From: Opitutia bacterium
GTDB lineage: Bacteria; Verrucomicrobiota; Verrucomicrobiia; Opitutales; UBA953
Reading direction: 5' to 3'
Assembly: GCA_004558035.1 (NCBI GenBank)
Contig: SFEJ01000003.1
Coordinates: 1-64,000, forward strand
Length of the DNA stretch: 64,000 bases
Shown: piece after piece, positions 1 through 6,450 of the stretch
Layout: each line of letters opens with the position of its first letter
How positions within the stretch are numbered: position 1 is the stretch's first letter
The notes under the pieces: model-generated
Told to the model about the DNA's origin: nothing
The model's input: only the letters and a program-made list of their open reading frames with translations
The model's database searches: none
Translations under genes and position numbers: made by a program

Positions 1-579
1 CGTCGCGTCGTATTTCGTCGTGTTGATCGTGACGTCGCCGGAAGCCGTGAGCGCGTCGCTCGTGCTCCACGAATCGAGCGCGCCGAGCGTGCCGCCGTTA
101 AGAGTGAGGTCGATGGAGCCATCAGCGTAACCGGAACCGACGTATTGCTTTTTGTAGCCGCCGCCGCCGAGATTCAGCGTGCCGCCGGTTTCGAGCGTCA
201 CAGAGCTGCCGTTGTTATTGTGATAATTTGAAGACACCGTCAGCGCTTTCAGATTCGCGACACCGCCATTCCCGACAATCATTCCCATCGTTCCCCATAC
301 AGTGCCAAAACCGCTGGCTTCGAGGAGATTGCCGAAAGAGAACGACGAGCGATCGGCTGCAGCACTGACGTCGGATTCGGCTTTCGCCGTAGAGCCGGTA
401 ATCGTCAGCGCGGCGCCCGCGTCGATGGTCAAGGTTCCGGACGCAGAAAAGTAAATCTGATCCACGGACGTGTCCGTGGAAATCGTCCGTCCGGCGGACG
501 TGATTTCGTCCGCCCACGCGGTCGCGCTCATCGTCGCGGCGGCGAGGAGGGAGGTGAGGAGGAATTTTGAATTTCTCAT
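1..579 (-). CDS. Autotransporter-type passenger protein, N-terminal part
   Basis: Reading leftward from an ATG at 577-579 gives 193 open codons that run off the window, so the C-terminus is missing. The product begins with a signal peptide (MRNSKF, hydrophobic core LLTSLLAAA, AWA cleavage-type end) and then a Gly/Thr/Ser/Asn-rich, low-charge sequence with beta-helix style phrases such as GTLTIDAG, GGTLNLGGGG and LTLNGGTLG. Such phrases are typical of autotransporter-associated beta-strand repeats. It is therefore probably a type V secreted surface protein, related in style to the complete autotransporter at 41080-44589. A beta-barrel cannot be seen because it would lie outside the window. Unlike most genes here it has no exact copy of the iterated GCGGGAACG word, only GGGGAACG at 289. 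Confidence 0.75.
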   Translation of the reverse strand, partial: MRNSKFLLTSLLAAATMSATAWADEITSAGRTISTDTSVDQIYFSASGTLTIDAGAALTITGSTAKAESDVSAAADRSSFSFGNLLEASGFGTVWGTMGMIVGNGGVANLKALTVSSNYHNNNGSSVTLETGGTLNLGGGGYKKQYVGSGYADGSIDLTLNGGTLGALDSWSTSDALTASGDVTINTTKYDAT

Positions 580-821
580 TGTGTGGATTTGTTTTTGGTT
601 TTCGTTGAATTTTTGTGCGGATTCTACCCCGGTTAAGAATACCGAGGGGGAAACGCCTCCGAAGCCGCATAAACAAAAGAAACTGAACGACCGTTGAATA
701 TCGTTCAAAAGAGGAGCGAAATTCCCGACGCTCCCGCGAACATACTTTTAAGTAAATTTCGGCAAAGCGACAGGAATGTCGCTTCTCCCCTACGTTCCCG
801 CGAATCTTCGCCAAATGACGA

Positions 822-855
822 ATTCCGTGCTTTTCCGTGTTTTCCGTGGTTAAAA
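822..855 (+). repeat. TTTCCGTG triple-octamer intergenic repeat, solo copy
   Basis: Three TTCCGTG units spaced by one to three bases end in GTGGTTAAAA. The same arrangement borders the GxxExxY gene at 38541-38575 (inverted relative to this copy) and in shorter form at 38960-38985. No gene is enclosed here, so this looks like a solo copy or a remnant of such a cassette. Confidence 0.75.
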
Positions 856-995
856 CTTTCCTCTTGCCACGGTATTCTTAATCGGAGGGACGGCGAAAGG
901 CGGAGGAAGAAAGAAAGCTTAAAGGTTAAGGGTTAAAGCTTAAAAGGACGTTTGGGGAGATCTTCGGGGCAAGCGGGATGGTCGCCCTTCGGTGG

Positions 996-1026
996 AATTC
1001 GCGCTCATTCGCGGAAATTCGCGGTT
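996..1026 (+). repeat. ATTCGCG triple intergenic repeat, copy 1
   Basis: A 31-bp element made of three ATTCGCG units separated by CTC/GAA-type spacers and ending in GCGGTT. Identical 31-bp copies occur at 1246-1276 and 44713-44743. Its plan (three repeated octamer-like units, then GGTT) parallels the TTTCCGTG repeat, so the two may be sister families. Confidence 0.85.
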
Positions 1027-1245
1027 CCTAAAGATCTCCGTGCCTCGACGACGTTGGGGAAGTTGCGCCTTTCAGGCGCGTGTTCTCTTCGTGCCCAGCC
1101 TCAAGCGGCGTCGCCGCATGGGGTTATTTTTGTTCCGCATTTCATGCGAAGCGAAAAGCCTTCGAGAAACCCCGCTCCCAAAAAGAAATCCCTTAAAATC
1201 CCCGAAATCCCTGTTAAAAAAAGAGGGCAAGCGCGCCCCCCGTGA

Positions 1246-1276
1246 AATTCGCGCTCATTCGCGGAAATTCGCGGTT
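1246..1276 (+). repeat. ATTCGCG triple intergenic repeat, copy 2
   Basis: Identical over 31 bp to the copy at 996-1026 and in the same orientation, 250 bp downstream of it. It immediately precedes the tRNA-Leu fragment. Confidence 0.85.
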
Positions 1277-1296
1277 CCGTCTTCCCCGCGAAAAGC

Positions 1297-1322
1297 GCTT
1301 AGGGGTTCGAGTCCTCTCTGAG
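1297..1322 (+). pseudogene. tRNA-Leu 3'-end fragment in opposite orientation to the intact gene
   Basis: GCTTAGGGGTTCGAGTCC at 1297-1314 is the exact reverse complement of 1388-1405 inside the intact tRNA-Leu(GAG). It forms a complete T-arm (AGGGG/CCTCT around TTCGAGT) followed by CTGAGTC, which resembles an acceptor 3' strand but has no CCA. No 5' half is present. It may be the scar of an element that integrated at a tRNA 3' end, or a local inverted duplication. No integrase lies nearby. Confidence 0.5.
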
Positions 1323-1332
1323 TCCGGGCGCG

Positions 1333-1369
1333 AAAAAGCCCGCGAGCGTTGCGGCTTCGCGGGCTTTTT
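1333..1369 (-). terminator. Intrinsic terminator of tRNA-Leu(GAG)
   Basis: Stem AAAAAGCCCGCGA (1333-1345) pairs with 1357-1369 around an 11-nt loop. On the minus strand the stem ends in a T-run only five bases after the tRNA 3' end. The U-rich flanks on both sides would let it work in both directions. Confidence 0.85.
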
Positions 1370-1373
1370 GAAA

Positions 1374-1458
1374 TGGTGCTCAAGAGGGGACTCGAACCCC
1401 TAAGCCTCTCGGCATATGCACCTCAAGCATACGTGTCTACCAATTTCACCACCTGAGC
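1374..1458 (-). tRNA. tRNA-Leu(GAG)
   Basis: Full class II cloverleaf: acceptor GCTCAGG pairs with CTTGAGC (one G-U), D-arm region TGGTGAAATTGGTAGACACG, anticodon loop TTGAGGT giving GAG (Leu codons CUC/CUU), long variable arm, T-arm AGGGGTTCGAGTCCCCT, and genome-encoded CCA. A terminator follows directly. Confidence 0.95.
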
Positions 1459-1536
1459 AATGGAAAAAATGTAGAAGCGAATAAAATGTTTTTTCGGGAG
1501 AGGCGCAAGTCTTTTTTTGGAGATTCCGCAAAAAAA

Positions 1537-1568
1537 ACGTTCCCGCGGAGGGAAACCGCGGGAACGTT
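1537..1568 (-). terminator. Terminator built from an inverted pair of the iterated word
   Basis: CGTTCCCGCGG and CCGCGGGAACG face each other across a 7-nt spacer, giving a stem of about 13 bp, with an A8 run on the plus strand that reads as a U-run for the leftward carboxyltransferase gene ending at 1587. It is a textbook intrinsic terminator whose two arms are each an exact copy of the window-wide 9-mer, as uptake-sequence pairs are in Neisseria and Haemophilus. Confidence 0.9.
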
Positions 1569-1586
1569 CTTCGGGGAGACGCCGGC

Positions 1587-3203
1587 TCAGAGCGGCATGT
1601 TGCCGTGCTTCTTCGGCGGGCGCGTGCCGCGCTTGTTGAGCGTGTTGCGCAGCGCCATGGAGATGACGGCGCGCGACTTCGCGGGATCGATGACGTCGTC
1701 CACGATGCCCTGCGCGGCGGCGCGGTACGGCGCGGCGAACTGCGCGGCGTATTCGTCGGCGTGCGCCTTCTTCGCGGCGGCGGCGGCGGCTTTGCCCGCA
1801 GCTTCCGCCTCGGCTTCGGACTTTCCGGCGGCGAGCGCTTCGGCCTTCGCCTTTTCGCCCGCGGCGGCGATGTCCTTCTTGAAGATGATGTTGGCGGCGC
1901 CGTCCGGACCCATCACGGCGATTTCCGCGGTCGGCCACGCGTAGACGGCGTCGGCGCCGAGGTGCTTCGAGCACATGGCGATGTAGGCGCCGCCGTAGGC
2001 CTTGCGGAGAATGAGCGTGATCTTCGGCACGGTCGAGGCGGAGTACGCGTGGAGCATCTTCGCGCCGTGGCGGATGATGCCGCCGCGTTCCTGGTGCTTG
2101 CCGGGCAGGAAGCCGGGAACGTCCACGAGCGTGACGAGCGGAATGTTGAACGCGTTGCAGAAGCGGATGAAGCGCGCGCACTTGTCGGACGCGTCGATGT
2201 CGAGCACGCCCGCCTTCTGCGTCGGCTGGTTGGCGACGATGCCGCAGACGATGCCCTGCATGCGCGCGAAGCCGATGACGGCGTTCTTCGCGAAATCCTG
2301 CATGACTTCGAAGAACGTGTCCTCGTCGAAGAGGCGTTCGATGACCTTCTTCATGTCAATCGGATTCTTCGGGTCTTCGGGCACGAGCTTTTCCATGTAG
2401 GGATCCTCCTGCGTGCTGACGACGGGCGTCGGGTCGTGCGGCGGATCCTTCATGTTGTTGGACGGGAGATAGCTGAGCAGGCGGCGCGCGATCTGGAGCG
2501 CGTGCGCGTCGTCCTCGGCGACGAAGTGGACGTTGCCGCTGATGGAGGCGTGCGCGGCGGCGGAGCCGATTTCGTCCATCGTGCAGGCTTCGCCGGTGAC
2601 GGCCTTGATGACTTCCGGTCCCGTGATGAACATCTGCGCGTTCGTCTTCTTCATGATGATGAAGTCCGTCAGCGCCGGCGAATAAGCCGCGCCGCCCGCG
2701 CACGGGCCCGCGATGATCGAAATCTGCGGCACGACGCCGGACGACTGCACGTTGCGGTAGAAGATGTCGCCGAAGCCCTTGAGCGCCATTTCGCCTTCGG
2801 GAATGCGGGCGCCGCCGGAGTCGTTGATGCCGATGATCGGCATGCCGTTCGTGAGCGCGTATTCCTGCGTGCGCGCGATTTTCTGCGCGTGCGCGTGGCC
2901 GAGCGAGCCGCCCTGAACCGTAAAGTCCTGCGCGAAGATGGCGACGGGACGCCCGTCCACCAGACCGACGCCGGTGACGACGCCGTCGCAGGGCAGATCC
3001 TTGCCTTTCATGCCGAAATCCTGGCACTGATGCTTCACATGCATGCCGAATTCCATGAAAGAGCCGGGAGCGACCAGCCCTGCGATGCGGTCGCGCGCGG
3101 TCATGAGACCCTTGGCGCGACGAGCTTTCAGTTTGTCTTCGCCGCCGCCGTTGAGCGCCGTCTGGCGAAGCCGATTGAGATTTTCGATGAGCTCTTTCTT
3201 CAT
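1587..3203 (-). CDS. Biotin-dependent acyl-CoA carboxyltransferase beta subunit (PccB/MmdA family)
   Basis: The 538-aa product has the two crotonase-fold halves of the family. The first carries GGSLGHAHAQKI and INDSGGARIPEG, the second GFLPGKHQERGGIIRHGAK and YGGAYIAM, and it ends PPKKHGNMPL as these proteins usually do. It should transfer carboxyl groups between biotin and propionyl- or methylmalonyl-CoA, either in propionate/succinate metabolism or as part of a sodium-pumping decarboxylase. The biotin carrier and other subunits are not in the window, so the exact reaction is open. An Ala/Lys/Glu-rich insertion of roughly 25 residues follows NIIFKKDI, where relatives have a short linker. The start ATG lacks a clear Shine-Dalgarno. 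The gene has no exact copy of the iterated 9-mer, only CCGGGAACG near 2114. Confidence 0.9.
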   Translation of the reverse strand: MKKELIENLNRLRQTALNGGGEDKLKARRAKGLMTARDRIAGLVAPGSFMEFGMHVKHQCQDFGMKGKDLPCDGVVTGVGLVDGRPVAIFAQDFTVQGGSLGHAHAQKIARTQEYALTNGMPIIGINDSGGARIPEGEMALKGFGDIFYRNVQSSGVVPQISIIAGPCAGGAAYSPALTDFIIMKKTNAQMFITGPEVIKAVTGEACTMDEIGSAAAHASISGNVHFVAEDDAHALQIARRLLSYLPSNNMKDPPHDPTPVVSTQEDPYMEKLVPEDPKNPIDMKKVIERLFDEDTFFEVMQDFAKNAVIGFARMQGIVCGIVANQPTQKAGVLDIDASDKCARFIRFCNAFNIPLVTLVDVPGFLPGKHQERGGIIRHGAKMLHAYSASTVPKITLILRKAYGGAYIAMCSKHLGADAVYAWPTAEIAVMGPDGAANIIFKKDIAAAGEKAKAEALAAGKSEAEAEAAGKAAAAAAKKAHADEYAAQFAAPYRAAAQGIVDDVIDPAKSRAVISMALRNTLNKRGTRPPKKHGNMPL

Positions 3204-3282
3204 AGCAAAGTAATCGGTTCTTTTGATGGGATGGCACGCAGGGTAGCGCAGACGCGGGAAATAATCAAGCGTTCCCGCGCGC

Positions 3283-3639
3283 TCACGCCGCCTTCCCGCG
3301 GAAGACGAAATACACCGCGCCGACGAGGCAGCAGAACGCCCAGAGATAGTCCCAGCGCCATTTTTCGCCCATGAAGAGCAGCGCGAACGGCACGAAGACC
3401 GACAGCGTGATGACTTCCTGCATGATCTTGAGCTGCCCGAGCTCGAGCCCGCCCGCGTAGCCGATGCGGTTTGCGGGCACCATGATCAGATATTCGAAGA
3501 ACGCCACGCCCCAGCTCGTCAGCACCGCGATCATCCACGGCGCGTTCCGCAGCCCCTTGAGGTGCCCGTACCACGCGAACGTCATGAAGCAGTTGGAAAG
3601 TGCCAGCAGCGCCGCCGTCTTCAAAATCACCGGATTCAT
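3283..3639 (-). CDS. DUF486 family small membrane protein (DMT-like)
   Basis: A 118-aa protein with four predicted membrane helices, matching DUF486 in length and in phrases such as CFMTFAWYGHLK, SWGVAFFEYLIMVPANRIGY and LKIMQEVITL. DUF486 belongs to the drug/metabolite transporter-like clan, but no substrate is established. It lies downstream of the ABC transporter genes on the same strand with a 67-bp gap and may be co-transcribed or independent. Confidence 0.85.
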   Translation of the reverse strand: MNPVILKTAALLALSNCFMTFAWYGHLKGLRNAPWMIAVLTSWGVAFFEYLIMVPANRIGYAGGLELGQLKIMQEVITLSVFVPFALLFMGEKWRWDYLWAFCCLVGAVYFVFRGKAA

Positions 3640-3706
3640 ATGCGCGCAAAGCTCTACGCGCTTCGCCGAAAAAACGCAAGCACGCGCCCGTCGCGTTCCC
3701 GCGAGA

Positions 3707-5416
3707 TCACTTGTCCAGGCCCCAGCGTTCCCGCAGCCAGTTTTCCACCGGCGCGAAGCAGAGACGGTCCATCACGAGACCGACGAGGATGATGACGAGC
3801 ATCACGCCGTACACCTTTTCGACGTTCATCTCCTCGCGCCCGGCGTTGAGCATCCAGCCCAGCCCGACGCCGCTGAAGATGTACACGTAGATTTCCGCGG
3901 ACATCAGCGAGCGCCACGCGAACGCCCAGCCCTGCTTCATGCCCGAAAAGATCAGCGGGAGCGCCGCCGGGAACATCACGCGCGTCCACAGGTGAAGATT
4001 CTTCGAGCCCATCGTGCGCGCCGCGCGGACGTAGAGCGGCGGCACGCTGCGGATGCCGCTTTCCGTCGCGAGCATCAGCGACCACACCGAGCCCATCACG
4101 ACGACGGTCAGAATCGCCCATTCGTCCTGGCCGAAGATCACCAGCGAAATCGGCACCCAGCACACGCTCGGCAGCCCCTGGAAGCCGAGCGCGAGAACGC
4201 CCAGCGTGTCGCGCACGAGCTTGCTCTGCGACAGCAGCAGCCCGAGCGGGAGCGCGATCGCGAACCCGATCGCGTAGCCCAGCAGCAGGCGCCGCATCGT
4301 GACGAAGAGCGCGCTCAGAATCGAGCCGTCGCAGACGCCGCGCCAGAGAAAACACGCGATCTCCGAGGGTAGCGGGAAAATCCCCGCGCGCATCTTCGCC
4401 GAAATCTCCGTCGTCTGCACGAGCTTTTCGACGTCGACTTTTTCCGGAATCATGCCCGCCGCGTAGCCGTCGTTGATGTATTCGGCGAGCGAGCGTCTGT
4501 TCACCTCCGAGACGAAGCGGATGCGCGGGAACGCGTTGTTGACGATGCGCCGCGGGAACTCCGCGTGCGTCTCGCGCGTGAGCGCGCGCTGCAGCAGCGT
4601 CTTCGCCTCTTCCGGGTGCGCGTTGATCCACGCCGTGAGCTCGCCGTGCGCGACCGCGAAGGCGTTGAGCAGCTTCCTGCGGTGCGCGAGCGTCTCCGTC
4701 GAGCTCGCCAGCACGGTCGTCACGGATTCGAAGTCTTCGAGAAAAATCTTGCCGCCCGCGTCCAGTTCGAGCCGCGAGACCCAGGGCTCGACCGTCCACG
4801 CCGCCTCCAGCGTTCCCGCGCGGAAAAGCGCGAGCTGGTCGGGATTCTTCGTCGGCGCGATCTGCACGTCGCCGCCGCCCGCGGCGGGAACGGCGATTTT
4901 GTTCTTCACGAGCCAGGCGCGGCAGGCGACGTCCTGCGTGTTGCCGAGCTGGGGCGTGGCGATTTTTCTGCCGACGAAGTCGCGCGCCTCCGTTCCCGTG
5001 AAGTCCGCGCGCACGACGAGCGCGGCGCCGCCCTCGGCGCTCCCGCAGACGATGCGCACCGCGCCCTCGCGCCGGATGTAGGCGTTGATCGCGGGCGACG
5101 GACCGACGTAGGAGAGGTCGATCGAGCCGATCGTCAGCCCCTCCATCGCGGCGGGACCGGCGTTGTAGGGCTGCCAGGCGAGCTTCGTTCCCGCGGGCAG
5201 GCGCGGCTCGAACCACGGCTTGCCCTCGAACGCCATCTGCTGCGCGATGAGCGCCTGCGCGTGCGTGATGTTCGGGAAGTAGCCGACGCGCAGCGTCGAA
5301 TCGTCCGCGGTGTTTTTCTTCAGCGAAAAATCGGCGAGCCAGTCGCTGCGGCCGACGATTTCGAGCCCGGCGAGCAGAACCGCCGCGAAGAGAACGTAAA
5401 AAACGACGCGTTTCAT
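3707..5416 (-). CDS. Fused substrate-binding protein and permease of a nitrate/sulfonate/taurine-type ABC importer
   Basis: One 569-aa reading frame joins two proteins that are normally separate. Residues about 1-30 are an N-terminal membrane anchor or signal. Residues about 40-330 are an SsuA/NrtA-type binding domain (LRVGYFPNITHAQAL, YVGPSPAINAY, TPQLGNTQDVA). From about 350 the SsuC/TauC-type permease begins (FPLPSEI, then RRLLLGYAIGFAIALPLG and GFQGLPSVCWVP). No frameshift is needed, and the partner ATPase lies 55 bp upstream, so this is probably a real fusion with the binding domain tethered to the permease on its outer face. The substrate (sulfonate, nitrate, pyrimidine precursor or other) cannot be told from the sequence. 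Confidence 0.85.
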   Translation of the reverse strand: MKRVVFYVLFAAVLLAGLEIVGRSDWLADFSLKKNTADDSTLRVGYFPNITHAQALIAQQMAFEGKPWFEPRLPAGTKLAWQPYNAGPAAMEGLTIGSIDLSYVGPSPAINAYIRREGAVRIVCGSAEGGAALVVRADFTGTEARDFVGRKIATPQLGNTQDVACRAWLVKNKIAVPAAGGGDVQIAPTKNPDQLALFRAGTLEAAWTVEPWVSRLELDAGGKIFLEDFESVTTVLASSTETLAHRRKLLNAFAVAHGELTAWINAHPEEAKTLLQRALTRETHAEFPRRIVNNAFPRIRFVSEVNRRSLAEYINDGYAAGMIPEKVDVEKLVQTTEISAKMRAGIFPLPSEIACFLWRGVCDGSILSALFVTMRRLLLGYAIGFAIALPLGLLLSQSKLVRDTLGVLALGFQGLPSVCWVPISLVIFGQDEWAILTVVVMGSVWSLMLATESGIRSVPPLYVRAARTMGSKNLHLWTRVMFPAALPLIFSGMKQGWAFAWRSLMSAEIYVYIFSGVGLGWMLNAGREEMNVEKVYGVMLVIILVGLVMDRLCFAPVENWLRERWGLDK

Positions 5417-5471
5417 GAAGAATTTTCCTTTCCGTGTGCGGGGTGAAATTTCGGGGTCGCGCGGGAACGCC

Positions 5472-6317
5472 TCACGCGTCCGAGACGGCGCCGCCCGCCG
5501 CCTTGCCGAGATGCCGCTTCAGCGCGGCGGTGATCGGAATCGACGTCTTCGAAAGCTCGGGATCGTTGATGTCGCGCGGACGCGGGAGCGAGACGCGGAA
5601 ATCCTGCCCGACGCGCCCGGGATTCGGCGAAAGCAGAATGATGCGGTCGCCCAGGCAGACGGCCTCGCGGATGTTGTGCGTGACGAAGATGATCGTCTTG
5701 CGCCGCTGCACGAAGATGCGCTGCAGGTCGCCGTAGAGCTGCTCGCGCGTCATCGCGTCGAGCGCGGAGAACGGTTCGTCCATCAGCAGAATGCGCGGAT
5801 TCGGCGCGAGCGAACGCGCCAGCGCGACGCGCTGCTTCATGCCGCCGGAAAGCTGGTGGACGTTCGCCTTGTAGAACTTCTCCAGCCCGACGAGCGAAAG
5901 GTAGTACATCGCGACCTCGGCGCGCTCCGAGTTCGTCAGATTCGGCTTGAGCCGCAGCCCGAACATCACGTTCTGCAGCACGTCCAGCCACGGGAACAGC
6001 GCCGACTCCTGAAACATCACCATACGTTCCCGCCCGGGGCCGACGATGGGCTCGCCGTCCATCAGCACTTCGCCTTCCGTCGCGGTCTCGAGCCCGGCGA
6101 TCAGGTTCAGAATCGTCGATTTGCCGCAGCCGCTCGGCCCGACGAGGCAGACGAACTCGCCCTCGCCGATGTCGAGCGAAACGTCGTCGAGCGCGAGTAC
6201 CGAACCCTGGCGGGAACGGAACGTCTTGCTCACGTGGCGCAGACGGATTTTCGCGGCGGTGACGCACTCTCCGGCGATGCTCACCGGCGGCGGGGAAATG
6301 GGAGCGGCGTTCGTCAT
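5472..6317 (-). CDS. ABC transporter ATP-binding protein, SsuB/TauB/NrtD type
   Basis: The 281-aa ATPase has Walker A GPSGCGKST, Q-loop MFQESALFPWL, signature LSGGMKQR, Walker B ILLMDEPFSALD and the switch histidine in FVTHNIREA. The product belongs to the nitrate/sulfonate/taurine branch. An in-frame ATG exists 45 bp upstream, but MTNAAPISPP is preferred because the added residues (MFRRFFKQSP) look like leader sequence. It is the first gene of a probable operon with the fused binding protein/permease, and energises that importer. Confidence 0.9.
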   Translation of the reverse strand: MTNAAPISPPPVSIAGECVTAAKIRLRHVSKTFRSRQGSVLALDDVSLDIGEGEFVCLVGPSGCGKSTILNLIAGLETATEGEVLMDGEPIVGPGRERMVMFQESALFPWLDVLQNVMFGLRLKPNLTNSERAEVAMYYLSLVGLEKFYKANVHQLSGGMKQRVALARSLAPNPRILLMDEPFSALDAMTREQLYGDLQRIFVQRRKTIIFVTHNIREAVCLGDRIILLSPNPGRVGQDFRVSLPRPRDINDPELSKTSIPITAALKRHLGKAAGGAVSDA

Positions 6318-6450
6318 GGCAAAGAATAACGGGGGTGACTGTTTGAAAAACCGCCGAAACAATGCCCGCGCCGCCGCGCGAACGCGAGATTTTTTTGCGC
6401 GCCGCCTCCGTTCGTCCGCGCCGCCGCGCGTTCCCGCGGGCGGAGGCGCC

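Larger units (their letters stand above)
580..1373. other. Gene-free stretch with intergenic repeats
   Basis: About 790 bp with no convincing coding sequence. Short open frames exist but have no recognisable protein features and run across repeats. It holds one TTTCCGTG-type repeat (822-855), two ATTCGCG-type repeats (996-1026, 1246-1276), a tRNA-Leu 3' fragment in plus orientation (1297-1322) and a terminator hairpin. One copy of the CGTTCCCGC word lies at 793-801. A small hairpin AGCGACA-GGAA-TGTCGCT sits near 775-792. The part nearest 579 must hold the promoter and leader of the leftward autotransporter gene; no clear -35/-10 pair was recognised. Confidence 0.7.

Noticed and set aside
952-1321. 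Overlapping plus-strand frames of about 100 codons
   Set aside because: They cross the ATTCGCG repeats and the tRNA fragment and show no protein-like features.
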